Source: Triplophysa rosa | Lineage: Eukaryota > Chordata > Actinopteri > Cypriniformes > Nemacheilidae | Reading direction: 5' to 3' | DNA length: 64,000 nt | Assembly: GCF_024868665.1 (NCBI RefSeq) | Contig: NC_079895.1 | Coordinates: forward strand, 9,938,569-10,002,568 | Shown here: one piece after another, positions 23,411-33,929 of the stretch | Numbering within the stretch: the stretch's first letter is position 1 | Layout: each line of letters opens with the position of its first letter | Program-made: the position numbers and the translations under genes | The notes under the pieces: generated by a model | Told to the model about the DNA's origin: nothing | Database searches by the model: none | What the model saw: the letters and a program-made list of their open reading frames with translations, nothing else

Positions 23411-26400
23411 GTTGAAAAAGTAAACCAAAAACAAGTGTAAAAGCATTTTCATTATATATACACTTACGTATTTACAGCAATGGAGAGTTGGGTTATGTCA
23501 ACTCTTTTGAAGAAAGAAGAGGCCAGACCTGGTGGGCAGCAAAGGGGTCAAGGATTCCACAGATATACATGTGAAAATATTTTTCACCTTGTTTAAAGCA
23601 GTATTGGCAGTAATCAAGGCAATATCAGGGAGATACGGGTCACGCAGATGAAGTGATTGGATGAGGTAGATCAAAGGTGCTGGTGCGGGGGCTTCTTGGG
23701 GGGATTTGACCCCCTCCCTCCCTGTTTGCATTTTCCCGCTGTTTCGCTAGCAACCCTGCACACGCCGCCTTGCCGAGATCAACCTTGGCTTGTTATGACA
23801 ATGGGAACAACAAACAGAATAGCAGAATACAGCTAAATCCACCAGATACCAGTCCGCCATGACTTTGTAATGAACTTTGGTTCAGATGGCAGGTGATGGA
23901 TGTCCTCTTGGCCAGGTACCCCGAGCCCCGTTGCACCCCAGACAGGTGCAGCTCAGAATATTGACAAACCAATAAAACACAAGCAGCACAGGATGTGGGA
24001 GCTGCTCTGGATCCGTTCTCTATGCTTTGTTAATGTGAAATGGACGTTTGACGGCTGGAACCTTGGGGAAAAATATCACGAAACACAAACGTTAACTCTC
24101 CATCAAATCAGCAGGGGGAGAAGAATCTATAGCTTCAAAGAACCTACAGCAGCCATACTTTTAAGACTCACAAAGCATTGTTCTTGCAGAAACATTTGAT
24201 GCTCTGCTCATAAATGTGCAATTTACTCTACTCCCTTCATAAGAAAAAGTCTTTTTAAAAGCAAAATACTATTTGTAAATCACATTTGTTTTTTGTGTAT
24301 CTTAAGCTAAATCGTTTTTTAATTTCAATTTTTATCAGTAAAACTGGCTTTTAATCGAGCTAAATGACTAAACGATAAATTCTTACAGAAAGCAGATTTG
24401 GTCAAGAGCGCATGTAATTAATTAAACAAGTTTTAATGAGTTTAGTAATGAGATGTAATACCCTTTGTATTCATGTTCTGTGTTTTCTCTAACATATATC
24501 CAACACAGCGCTATTGTTTGATTAATTCTAATCCACTTAATTAGAAGCCATAAGATTTCCCTGAAGGATTTTATTCACATGGGCTGCATGAGCTGATAAG
24601 TCGTAGGTTTAATACAGTACAAATCCCAGAACTGCCTAATGCAAACACTGAGCAGCAAGAACGATAAACATAAAACATTAATGTCAAAATTCCTTTGTCC
24701 TCTGGCCAAATTCTAATAATTTCTCACAATGTGGCGTTATACACCATTACACAACTCCGCCAAAGTGCATGCTGGGATGCTGGTGTACAGTTAAAACAGA
24801 AGATAACGCACTCTTCGAATGAAATGTTTCTACACCAAACACCATAAACCCAGGAAGTGTGTGATGTGGGTCCAGAAAGATTTTACTGCTCTGTGGGGTG
24901 AGACATAAAACCTTGTACATCCCACCCCCACACTGATGTTAGTGTCAGAGCAAAGAGACATGGGCATCTGTGCCAGCACACAGATAAATAGGGATCTCTT
25001 TTTTCGATTAAACCTAATTCTATGCCAATAAATGTGTTAAAACAGAATTACTGTATGTATGCATTTGGTTTTTAAACCAGTGAACTCTCAAGTACAGTTA
25101 ATCCTTTATAAGTTTGTTCCATGATCAAAAACTGAAAGTTACACACATAACGCAAGAGGCCTACAAAAAGTCACTGTGTATCTGCAAGTCAGTTTCACAA
25201 CTACACATGCACTTAAGTAGTATTAATATTACATGACACACACACAAAATAACTATTTGCAAAAAAACACTGTGAAAAACAAAACACTGTTTCATGTGCA
25301 AGACATGAGTAGCTAGACCTGAGATCATCGCTTACTAAAGATAGTAAAATTAGGGCCAGATTTACTAAACAGGGCAAAATAGTGTGTGAACGCAATTTTA
25401 AAAAATCGTCAGTGGGACTGGACATTTCTGCGGCTGATTTACTAACAAGGCGCACAATTAAAAACACAGCCGCAATATCTCATTCAGGGTTTAAGACATG
25501 CTTTTTTAAGGTTTAAATAAAGCTGCAAATACCAGTACGATGACAAGCGTTAACCTTATGCCCCGTTCACACCGCTGTTGATGATATTAAGTGGAGTGAG
25601 ACCTCTGTCCTCCAAACTGGCTTGCTATTCCCACCGCCTCCTGTCCTCCTGCTGAGATATGGCGACTAGGTGAAACAATGAGTCCATTATCTCTCCTCCC
25701 TCCACAGCATCCATCCGTCCCTCCAAAGACCAATGTGTAGGGAGCCTCAGTCGATTAAACCCAACACTCTCTCATTTATCATTCAACCTTAACATGTAGG
25801 CTGTCGAATGGAAGACACACACATTAATACAGACACATATACACAACACAGGAGGTGCTGACTAACACAAGGGTACGTCCTCAGAGCAGTCACATCGGAC
25901 TCCGGTTTACCTTAAATATCCACGAAATTTGCTTATCGCCTGATGCAGATGTACACGTTGCTTGTCCTTAATTCTGAGATATTGCTTTGGTTTATTAAAA
26001 AACACAAACATGATCCATTACTGCTCCCTTTGCTTCCCTCTCGCACCCACATACGTGGAGCAAACACATTAGGAACCATCAGCCATTTGTTTGCATCCAT
26101 TTTACAAGCTTCTGGGAGGTTCCACTTGGTATCAGGTTCCATCAAATTTATAATAACTTAATGTGACCTAAAGTAGGTCATGGGCAAATTTAGAGTTAAG
26201 ACAAAGATGCAAAGTAAACTAGAAAGAAACACGAAAACGTGTAACAATAGGAAATAAAAATGTTACATTTCATATTTCAACCATGAAGATTTTAATCAAG
26301 CTGCGCAGTTTAGGGGAAGGTTCGTGGAAGTCAATGGGAATTACTTATGGTAAAATGAACTGCAGAAATCAGAGGGAACTTTTTGGATCCACTTGAACTT

Positions 26401-27458
26401 TACTAAGATTTTTCAGTCATAAAAATGCATATATGCTTTTATCTAACATATGGCTGTCAAATAATGATTAATAAAGATGTCTTGCGGAAATTCCAATTGA
26501 CATTCCTACATCCAGATTCAAATTTATCACTAACTTGCTCCACCATTACTATTGATCTCAAATCTCTTAATTAAATTTATTGCACATGGTGGTAAGAAGC
26601 TTTGAGTTCAGTGATCACATTCAAGGTGAGGGGTTTCTCTCAAGTCTAGCCATCTACTAGCCAACAACAAAATCCTATCACACTATCATCCTCTTCCTTC
26701 TCCTAGACAGTTGGCTCCCTCACACTATCAAAATCTGTCAATCAGCTGAGCAGTATGTTGTAATGTTTTATAGGCTTCTACCAGAAGGCATTTGTTCCAT
26801 TTTATGTAAGACTCTACATAGCAAAACCTTGATTTTCTACATAAATCATTTCAGACACAGACTCACTGTTTAGGAACACAATGCTTTGGCTTCATTCCTC
26901 TATTTAGCTGCCATAAGCTCTGAATGGTTTTTGAGACCGATTGCTTACTGTAAATAGCCTAAAACTCCTTCCAGATTGGCTGTGTTGGCAGCTGCCCAGG
27001 CTATTGTGAGGGGCAGATTGTGACACCAGCCGCTAAGCGCCCCATCCTCAGTCTGCTTACTGTGCAATCAGCTAGATGAGTCTTTTAAGACAGGCAGCCA
27101 TAAGGGCCGCCCCTGAAACACACACCACTGCTCTATCTCCCCAAGGTGGTCCATGCGGTGCCGTTGTAAAAATACTATCTTTGGCAGTCGGCCAGTGGAT
27201 TCAGGCACAGGCAACCTTTCTCGCGACCGTGGGTCATTCTTGCTTGAGGCGTGGCGTTGAATCACCGTAAACATGCTATGGGTGGAGTCGATTCAGTTAA
27301 CGCGCCGTGTGGGACGCTGGTAATATAAAGTGTGGCACAGGCAAAATATTTGGGAGCTTAGTGCAATTACTGTGATTTGATTGGCCTTAACTAGAGATGT
27401 TACAAAAGACCAGCATTGACAATAACCGTGATATAAAAACATGATTATCGATACCGTG
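23411..27458. other. Gene-free stretch
   Basis: No gene recognised. Around 25345-25480 the phrase GGGCCAGATTTACTAAACAG and a later GATTTACTAACAAG resemble a repeat common in fish, without clear ends. Other open frames have no domains. Confidence 0.45.
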
Positions 27459-27700
27459 TTAAATGACCAATACAGGGTTTTTAGGAGGATCTATTTACAG
27501 AAATGCAATATAATATACAAAACTATTTCTTTAGAGGTGTATAAAGACCTTACATAATGAACCGTTATGTTTCTAATACCTTAGAATAAGCTGTTTATAT
27601 CTACATAGAGAGCGGGCCTACATACATTGAATTCGTCGCCATGTTTTGTACAGCAGCCCTAAATGGACAAACAACTCTACAACGCGCGTATAGTGGTGAA
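27459..27700 (+). repeat. TTAA repeat family A, left end, diverged
   Basis: Starts at TTAA (27459-27462) and continues with GGAGGATCTATTTACAGAAATGC, a body shared with 39650-40070 and, inverted, with 50384-50797. Similarity ends at about 27700, before the DIRS element. It may be the left end of a larger TTAA element closed at 33929. Confidence 0.6.
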
Positions 27701-27796
27701 ACGGATCGAGGATGATCCGTACGGATCGTACTCTACAGTTCAGAATGCATGTGACCCGCGAATTAAATGTAAGTTCCCTTTCTGTCGGTCTCTCGA

Positions 27797-27957
27797 CGTT
27801 GTGTCGAACCGACAGATGGGGTTTGCTCTTGAGAACCAATCGTCTTCTGACTATTTGGAAAAGGCCAATAAAATTGGCGAATGAAATTTGCATGCTGGAC
27901 TCCGCCCCGGACATCCGGGTATAAAAGGAAGCCGGCGTGCTCATTCATTCACCTTTT
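27797..27957 (+). repeat. DIRS left inverted terminal repeat
   Basis: This 161-bp segment is the inverse complement of 32196-32356 with no gap and about 7 mismatches. It runs from the GTTGTGTCGAACC side to the CATTCATTCACCTTTT side. CCAAT motifs at 27836-27840 and 27865-27869 and a TATA box at 27920 make it the likely promoter. Confidence 0.92.
27920..27928 (+). promoter_or_regulatory. TATA box of DIRS element
   Basis: TATAAAAGG lies in the left inverted repeat, about 55 bp downstream of a CCAAT motif. The right repeat copy carries an A at the second position (TAAAAAAGG), so the intact box is only in the left end, which reads toward the coding region. Confidence 0.6.
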
Positions 27958-28148
27958 GTTCTTCGGAGCCTTCGATCTTATGATCATTCTACAGTCTCTA
28001 CTGATCTATTTCTGCTGGAATCTGTACGACATGGTGCAGCGGACTGTCCCTTCCTGCTGCGACTCTCCCCTGGGCGTCTCGGCAGTTCTGGAGGTGTTCG
28101 AGTTTTTTCCTTTTTTATTTCTAAAAGAGCAAATTTCTCCAGTACGGC

Positions 28149-28292
28149 ATGTCCTGCTGTTCTCGTGGGTGCAACGCGCTCATTGAGGAGGGGGACGGAC
28201 ACGATGTCTGTCTCAAGTGTTTGGGTCTCCAGCACGCTGAGGCAGCATTTGTGGATACGTCATGGCTATCCAGACGTTGCGGTCACGGGTAG
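28149..28292 (+). pseudogene. DIRS ORF1 (Gag-like) N-terminal fragment
   Basis: The 47-codon frame starts at an ATG about 220 bp downstream of the TATA box. It has a cysteine-rich start (MSCCSRGCNAL) and then GHDVCLKCLGLQHAEAAF, a C/H zinc-binding-like pattern that I recall at the start of Gag-like proteins of fish DIRS elements. It stops at 28290-28292. Gag-like sequence continues in another frame from about 28490, so the ORF is broken by a shift. The protein would act in particle formation or RNA binding; function is inferred from position and pattern. Confidence 0.6.
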
Positions 28293-29899
28293 CTGTTTTC
28301 TTTTTGGAAGCAGTCGCCACCTCGTCAGCTTCCCGTCCTAGGACCACAGTGGCTATGGCCCTGCCGTCCCTGACGGCGAGCGGCAGGGGTGATAAGGGGA
28401 GCTCCGTGAGTGGCAACCCGTCAGCCACAGGCTCGCGGACCGCTCGCGCCCCATCTCGCTCATCTGATCATCCCCCAGGAGACGGTCCTACCCCGTCTTG
28501 TTCCTCCGCCATGTACTCGGAAGTACGTGATGACGATGAGATGTCGCTTGCAGCATCGGAGGGCGACTTATTGGCATACAATCCTGACGATTCCTCGGAG
28601 CTCCCTCCCTTGGGGGGTCGAGCCCAGGATGAGGCGGATATCGAGATGTCAACCATGCTCTCCCGGGCTGCCGCGGATATGTGGTACCTCGGGTCTGGAT
28701 GCGACTCCAAGCCGCGCCCAACCCCGGTCCCGAGGGAGATTGAGTGTACCATTGGGCCCGCCCCCAGCCATTCCATCGCTGGGCGGCCGGATTGGGACGG
28801 TTCCTGCCCCGTCTCAGCATCTGCTGGGCTCCTCCGGGGGCCTAGCGCCCACATACTCACAAAAAGAGTTTCCTCTCTCTCTGTGTCAGAATTACAGCCA
28901 CTCTCACCCTCTACACGACAGTGGTCGGCAACTCGCCACGACACAACGTCGCGCACACTCAGCAGCCCTCAGCACTCTCAGTCAGACAGTGCGTTGAGCT
29001 GCGTCATCGCCAGGCAGGTAAGTCAGCAGAGCCGAGCTCCTCCCCGGGGCCCCCCCGGCAAGGGATCCGCACTGCCCGCCATCGAACCACCCACCGGGGT
29101 GACGATGAAGCAGATCGAACCCCTAGACCCCCTGTCTCGGTCCCTGGGAGCCTGGCTACGGCTTCCCAGACCGTCACGGAGGCTAGGGAGGACAATCCGT
29201 CTCGGCTACGCGATCCAATTCGCCAGACGCCCGCCCAAGTTTCGGGGCGTCCTCTCTACCTCAGTCAGAGGCAAGGATGCTCCCGTTCTTCGGGCCGAGT
29301 TCGCCACCCTTCTGGCGAAGGAAGCGATCGAGCCCGTCCCTATAGCCGAGATGTTCAGTGGGTTTTACAGCCCGTACTTCCTTGTCCCCAAGAAAGGCGG
29401 GGGGTTGCGCCCCATTCTGGATCTGCGTACCCTGAACAGACACCTACACAAGCTGCCACTCAGGATGCTCACGCAGAAGTGCATCCTGGCGTCGGTCAGA
29501 CGTCAGGATTGGTTCATGGCAATCGACCTGAAGGAAGCGTACTTTCATGTCTCGATTCTCCCTCGTCATCGGCCATTCCTACGGTTCGCATTCGAGGGGC
29601 GGGCATATCAGTACAGGGTCCTCCCCTTCGGCCTGTCCCTGTCCCCACGAGTCTTCACGAAGGTTGTGGAGGCCGCCATCGCTCCCCTCAGGGAGAGAGG
29701 TGTGCGGGTACTGAACTATCTGGACGACTGGCTCATCTTGGCACACTCGCGAGATCTGTTGTGTACACACAGGGACCTGGTACTCTGGCATCTAGACCAT
29801 TTGGGGCTACAGGTCAACTGGGAAAAGAGCAAGCTCTGCCCCGTGCAGAGCATCTCCTTTCTCGGTATGGAACTCGATGTCTCCATATGGTCTCCATGA
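28262..29899 (+). pseudogene. DIRS Gag remainder fused to reverse transcriptase
   Basis: The 545-codon frame joins two things. Residues about 78-140 are acidic Gag-like sequence (DDDEMSLAASEGDLLAYNPD). From about residue 280 it is ORF2. The reverse transcriptase spans about 330-540: LVPKKGGGLRPILDL fingers, motif A AIDLKEAYF with catalytic D422, LPFGLSLSP at about 454, and motif C NYLDDW with D488 and D489. The enzyme would copy element RNA into DNA. The frame ends at 29899 soon after FLGMELD, because an 11-bp partial duplication shifts it away from the RNase H. The ATG at 28262 is not a natural ORF2 start. All RT catalytic aspartates are still present. Confidence 0.85.
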
Positions 29900-30555
29900 C
29901 AGCGCGACTGACCACAGAGCGCGCTCAGTCGGTGTTGAACTGCCTGAAGCACTTCAGGCAGTCAGCGGTCCCCCTGAAACAATTTCAGAGGCTCCTGGGA
30001 CACATGGCATCCTCGCCGGGGGTGGTCCCCCTCGGGTTGATGCACATGCAACCGCTCCAACACTGGCTACAGAGTCGGGTTCCCTGGAGAGCGTGGCACA
30101 CCGGCAGCAGGCGTATGGTCATCACACCTTTCTGCCGGCGCATCCTGACCCCCTGGTCCTCAATGACCTTTTTACGGACGGGAGTCCCCCTAGGGCAGGT
30201 CTCGAGGCACGTTGTGGTGACAACGGATGCCTCCATGCAGGGTTGGGGTGCCGTGTGCAACGGGCACGCAGTGTTGGGGCAGTGGACGGGCCCCTGCCTG
30301 TGTTGGCACATCAACTGCCTAGAGTTGTTGGCTGTGCTACTTGCACTGAGGAGGCTGCAGCCCCTCGTGCAGGGCAAGCACGTGCTGGTCCAGTCAGACA
30401 GCACAACTGCCTCACGGCAGCTAACACAACTCGCTCGACGCCTCCTCCTCTGGAGTCAGCAGGTGATCAGCTTCCTGCGAGCCACACACATCCCGGGCGA
30501 CCTGAACCAGACAGTCGACGCGCTTTCTCGTCAGTCGACGCCTCGCGGAGAGTGA
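29893..30555 (+). pseudogene. DIRS ribonuclease H domain
   Basis: This continues ORF2 in the next frame. It opens with SMTARLTTERAQSVLNCL (the connection region after RT), and the RNase H follows. The acidic set is visible: D in TTDASMQGWGAV (codon 30226), E in NCLELLAV (30322), D in VQSDSTTAS (30397) and D in TVDALSR (30517). The role would be removal of the RNA strand during cDNA synthesis. It stops at TGA 30553-30555, where homologous sequence continues in the same frame, so that stop looks like a nonsense change. The longer open frame that begins at 28921 is not coding before about 29890. Confidence 0.82.
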
Positions 30556-30978
30556 CGACTCCATCCCCGCGCAGTCCGGCTCATATGGGAGCGGTTCGGC
30601 CAGGCACAGGTGGACCTGTTTGCCTCTCCGGACTCCACCCATTGCCCGCTTTGGTACTCCCTGACTGAGGGTCCCCTCGGCACAGATGCCTTAGCACACA
30701 GCTGGCCGCGGGACAAGCGGAAGTACGCCTTCCCCCCAGTGAGCCTCATTGCACAGGTGCTGTGCAAGGTCAGGGAAGAGGAGCATCAAGTGGTACTGGT
30801 TGCGCCCTACTGGCCCAATCGCACTTGGTTCTCAGAGCTGATGCTTCTGACGACAACTCCCCCCTGGCCAATTCTTTCGCAGGACCTTCTTTCGTAGGGG
30901 AAGGGCACGTTGTGGCACCCGAGACCAGACCTCTGGAACCTCCATGTCTGGCTCCTGGACGGGACGAGGAGATCCTGA
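30556..30978 (+). pseudogene. DIRS ORF2 C-terminal conserved region
   Basis: In the same frame as the RNase H, after its stop, sequence reads RLHPRAVRLIWERFGQAQ, then VDLFASPDSTHCPLW, ALAHSWP and VAPYWPNRTWFSEL. This block habitually follows RNase H in DIRS ORF2, and its biochemical role is unclear. A second in-frame stop (TAG 30895-30897) interrupts it. Homology resumes with WHPRPDLWNLHVWLLDGTR before the natural-looking stop at 30976-30978. It overlaps the recombinase frame. Confidence 0.7.
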
Positions 30979-31505
30979 GTGGCCTACCCCCTGCGGTGGT
31001 TGAGACAATCACTCAGGCTAGGGCCCCTGCCACTAGGCGGCTGTACGCCTTGAAGTGGCGCATCTTCTCGTCCTGGTGTTCTTCTCGAGGAGAAGACCGG
31101 CAGAGATGCTCGATCGGGTACATGCTGTCCTTCCTACAAGAGAGACTTGAGAGTAATCTCTCCCCTTCCACACTGAAAGTGTATGTTGCCGCTATCGCCG
31201 CACATCACAAACCAGTTGCTGGCAAGTCTCTAGGACAGCACAACCTGGTCATCAGGTTCCTTAGGGGCGTGAGAAGGCTGAATCTGCCTCGTCCGCGCTC
31301 CGTACCCTCTTGGGACCTTGAAGTGGTCCTGGCGGGCCTCCAGAGGCCCCCCTTCAAGCCCCTGGGAGACGCCACTCTTTCTCATCTGACGATGAAGACG
31401 GCTCTCCTGGTGGCGCTCGCCTCCATCAAGAGGGTAGGGGACCTACAAGCATCCTCTGTGTCCACAGAGTGCCTAGAATTCGGGCCTGGAGACTCTGACT
31501 CGTGA
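30762..31505 (+). pseudogene. DIRS tyrosine recombinase, N-terminal part
   Basis: The 247-codon frame overlaps the ORF2 tail; homology is convincing from about residue 70 on. A SAM-like core-binding domain is seen around residues 83-150 (ARAPATRRLYALKWRIFSSW, then LSPSTLKVYVAAIAAHH). The catalytic domain starts, and the first catalytic arginine is R224 in SIKRVGDLQAS (codon at 31431). The protein would integrate the circular DNA. The frame ends at TGA 31503-31505. A likely 1-bp deletion at about 31499-31501 shifts the continuation to another frame. The distal catalytic residues are not found. Confidence 0.8.
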
Positions 31506-31852
31506 TCCTGAGACCACGGCCTGGCTACGTGCCCAAAGTTCCCACCACTCCCTTTCGGGACCAGGTGGTGAACTTGCAGGCGCTCCCCACTGGGGAGGAA
31601 GACCCAACCCCATCCGTGTTGTGTCCAGTACACGCATTGCGCCTCTACTTGGACCGCACGCAGAGCTTCAGAAGCTCTGAGCAGCTCTTTGTCTGTTTTG
31701 GAGGTCAGCAGAAGGGGAGGGCTAATCTCCTCCCTACGGCGGGAAGTGGTCTCTGCAGTGTTTTTCCCCCAGGGGGGAATAACGCTTACCCAGTGGCCCT
31801 TACGGTGTTGGGTTGGCTTCTCGCTGTTAGAGAAACAGGCCTCTGCCTGTGA
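31502..31852 (+). pseudogene. DIRS tyrosine recombinase, continuation and lost C-terminus
   Basis: The frame continues the recombinase with ILRPRPGYVPKVPTTPFRDQ and LCPVHALRLYLDRT to LFVCFGGQQKGRA at about 31719. Family members then carry His-x-x-Arg and the nucleophilic tyrosine within roughly 100 residues. Here the frame turns at once into unrelated sequence (NLLPTAGSG) that looks like element 3' sequence. A deletion of the catalytic C-terminus is therefore inferred. Without the tyrosine the recombinase cannot work, so this copy is non-autonomous even apart from its frame shifts. Confidence 0.7.
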
Positions 31853-32029
31853 CGGCCGGTGGTAGGGGGCTTCCCACCTTTCGTGTAAAGCTCTGGGACC
31901 CCCTACCTCTCCACTGGATGGTCACAAGTTTCGCGATGGCGCTCACATCTGACACGCCTAGGCCAGTCAGCATCGCCTCGCTAGAGATTGTGACTCGGCA
32001 CAGCGCTGTGGCATTTTCCAGAGGAACCA

Positions 32030-32131
32030 CATCTGTCGGTTCGACACAACGTCGAGAGACTGACAGAAAGGGAACGTCTTGGTTACGTATGTAACCTCAG
32101 TTCCCTGATGGAGGGAACGAGACGTTGTGTC
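32030..32131. repeat. DIRS internal complementary region
   Basis: Positions 32030-32075 are the inverse complement of the outer left end 27773-27818, with one mismatch in 46. Positions 32073-32131 are the inverse complement of the right end 32348-32406, with one mismatch in 59. The two overlap in AAC (32073-32075), the complement of the GTT found at both element ends. In DIRS models this region serves as the template that bridges the two ends when the circle is formed. Confidence 0.92.
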
Positions 32132-32195
32132 CTTTATGACACAACGCTGGCCGCCCACCGCAGTGGTCGAGGGATGCTCTCAGGCTCCTCAGCCC

Positions 32196-32356
32196 AAAAG
32201 GTGAATGAATGAGCACGCCGGCTTCCTTTTTTACCCGGATGTCCGGGGCGGAATCCGGCATGCAAATTTAATTCGCCAATTTCATTGGCCTTTTCCAAAT
32301 AGTCAGAAGACGATTGGTTCTCAAGAGCGAACCCCATCTGTCGGTTCGACACAATG
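32196..32356 (-). repeat. DIRS right inverted terminal repeat
   Basis: Inverse complement of the left repeat 27797-27957, gap-free with about 7 mismatches (near 96% identity). It is followed by a right-end-specific 50 bp ending CGTAACCAAGACGTT, which has no counterpart on the left, the normal asymmetry of DIRS ends. Confidence 0.92.
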
Positions 32357-32624
32357 TCTCGTTCCCTCCATCAGGGAACTGAGGTTACATACGTAACCAA
32401 GACGTTTATTCATTCATTGAGTAAAACGCGCTCTCTCTACAGTTTTAGCTTCAACGCGCTCTCGCTTTCGCTCTCTCGCTTTCGCTCTCTCTCTCTCCAG
32501 TATCTGGACGAGTACAATATTAAAGCGGTTCCAGGCTCAAAACTGCTCCGTCACACAGCTAATATTAGAACAAAAACAACAACATATCTTGGTTCTAACA
32601 AACAGAAAAACCAATGTTACTCAC

Positions 32625-32778
32625 TTATCCAAATCAAAGCAACCTCTTCGGGGGTGATTTGTAGACGATCTTTCTCTCCAACGACTCTCTGCTGGAAAGT
32701 ATCTCCATAGATATCTATGAGTATCTCTGCTAAAAGCCTTAGTACCGCGGGTCCTAACGCGTCTCTGCTGGAAAGACT
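32625..32778 (-). pseudogene. Possible exon remnant, unknown protein
   Basis: On the minus strand the frame is open from 32778, after a stop, to a GTGAGT donor-like site at 32624-32619. It reads ALGPAVLRLLAEILIDIYGD and then FQQRVVGEKDRLQITPEEVA, sequence that looks protein-like rather than random. An acceptor-like TTTCCAG lies near its start. I do not recognise the family. It may belong to the transposon into which the DIRS element inserted. Confidence 0.3.
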
Positions 32779-33673
32779 TTATAATATTAACGCAGGTCGT
32801 TGTGTTGCAACAAACGAAATGTGTTGCGAGTATTGTATGCAGGTGAAGCTAATGCAGGAAACGTGTTTAAACTTTAAGCACTACACTATTGTATAAAGCT
32901 CTCTAACAATACTGCAAAGCATACAAAACGTTATACATCACATTAAATCCTATTTATTTGTGAGTTGATATTGATAAAAGCCAAATGTGTATCAATGCAG
33001 CTTTCATGAAGAATAATCAGGGTTGTTTGAGATATGTGCGCGCCCAGGGAGTCAGAGCACAAAATACTAAACTGAGTTCTCTTTCACCCCTCCCCGTTTC
33101 GTGAAACAGTTCAAAACTGGACATGAAATGTGATTTTGAAATATTTTATTAGCTCATTTTTACCGAATGCTGACCTTCTGCGAGGAAAAGACATTTACTT
33201 TCGGTTTTAAGGTAAGAAATGACGTTCAAATGTCATGAACAGGCAATTTGGTTTAATCATTTGTAAATATAACGTCATATGTGTTATTAAAATACATAGG
33301 GTTTTTTTATAAATGAAATATAACTGTCAAAATGATTTTCTGCATCCGGGTTACTGTTTGTCATTAGTTTTGAGAGGTTGTTATCTGGGAATAATGAATA
33401 TGCAAATGTCGCGACTGGCCAATCAAAATCAAGCATTCCAACGAGCCGTGTAAAAAAGATCTGTCTCTAATGTTCAATTGTTCAAAAATCAAACAACAAA
33501 GGACGGGCCCAAAAACACTCACTGTTGTTAGAGAAATTGTGTTCTCTTAAATGAGTTTTTCACAATAAATAAAGGAAGAAAGTAGCTTTAAGAAAGGTGT
33601 GCTTTAAATATGGTAAAGTGTTGAAAGAGAGTTTACATATACAATACAAATAATCATAAACAATGATTGTATG

Positions 33674-33713
33674 AATTTCTAATTGATTTATTAAATTTCT
33701 AATTGATTTATTA
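33674..33713 (+). repeat. Exact 20-bp tandem duplication
   Basis: AATTTCTAATTGATTTATTA occurs twice head to tail without mismatch, a recent local duplication in AT-rich sequence. Confidence 0.9.
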
Positions 33714-33867
33714 ATATATTAAACACATTTGAATGAAGTTTTAGTGATTATTTTTTCTTACCTCACCCCATGACTCTAGTGCTACCAAATTAAGGGCTGG
33801 TGCCACCAACTGAATAACTTTTTAGCACCAGTGCCACCTCTCTCAAATGTTAGTCTAGAGCCCTGAG

Positions 33868-33929
33868 TTATGTTTATTATATTGCATTTCTGTCAATAGA
33901 TCCCCCAAAATTACACACAGCACCTTTAA
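33868..33929 (-). repeat. TTAA repeat family A, end fragment
   Basis: Reads ATATTGCATTTCTGTCAATAGATC, then ACACACAGCACCTTTAA, the inverted end of family A. It matches the right part of 50384-50797 and ends in TTAA (33926-33929). Confidence 0.7.

Larger units (their letters stand above)
27773..32406 (+). mobile_element. DIRS-type tyrosine-recombinase retrotransposon, defective
   Basis: The 4634-bp element is bounded by GTT at 27773-27775 and 32404-32406. It has 161-bp inverted terminal repeats and an internal complementary region built of inverted copies of both outer ends, the signature of DIRS elements, which replicate through a circle and integrate with a tyrosine recombinase rather than an integrase. 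In plus orientation it encodes a Gag-like start, RT, RNase H, an ORF2 tail and a recombinase. Frame shifts, stops and a missing recombinase C-terminus make it inactive. No target-site duplication is expected for this class and none is seen. Coding sequence is much GC-richer than the flanks. Confidence 0.93.
32407..33867. other. Gene-free stretch, probable body of a larger TTAA element
   Basis: Starts with a CTCTCG/CTTTCG-rich low-complexity tract at about 32425-32500. No complete gene is present. A possible minus-strand exon is listed at 32625-32778 and a tandem duplication at 33674-33713. Family A sequence closes the segment at 33868-33929. Confidence 0.4.

Noticed and set aside
28468..28956. 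Minus-strand open frame of 162 codons inside the DIRS element
   Set aside because: It is the antisense of Gag-like coding sequence with high GC content; it shows no domain of its own.
28921..29892. Plus-strand frame leading into the RNase H
   Set aside because: Only the part after about 29890 matches RNase H; upstream it overlaps real RT sequence in another frame.
29877..30668. Open frame of 263 codons overlapping the RNase H
   Set aside because: Off-frame shadow; the catalytic RNase H motifs are in the neighbouring frame.
27773..32406. Interpretation as an LTR retrotransposon or endogenous retrovirus
   Set aside because: Terminal repeats are inverted, there is a tyrosine recombinase rather than integrase and protease, and an internal complementary region is present.
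33674..33713. Tandem repeats as a possible CRISPR array
   Set aside because: Only two adjacent copies without spacers, in a vertebrate-type genome.
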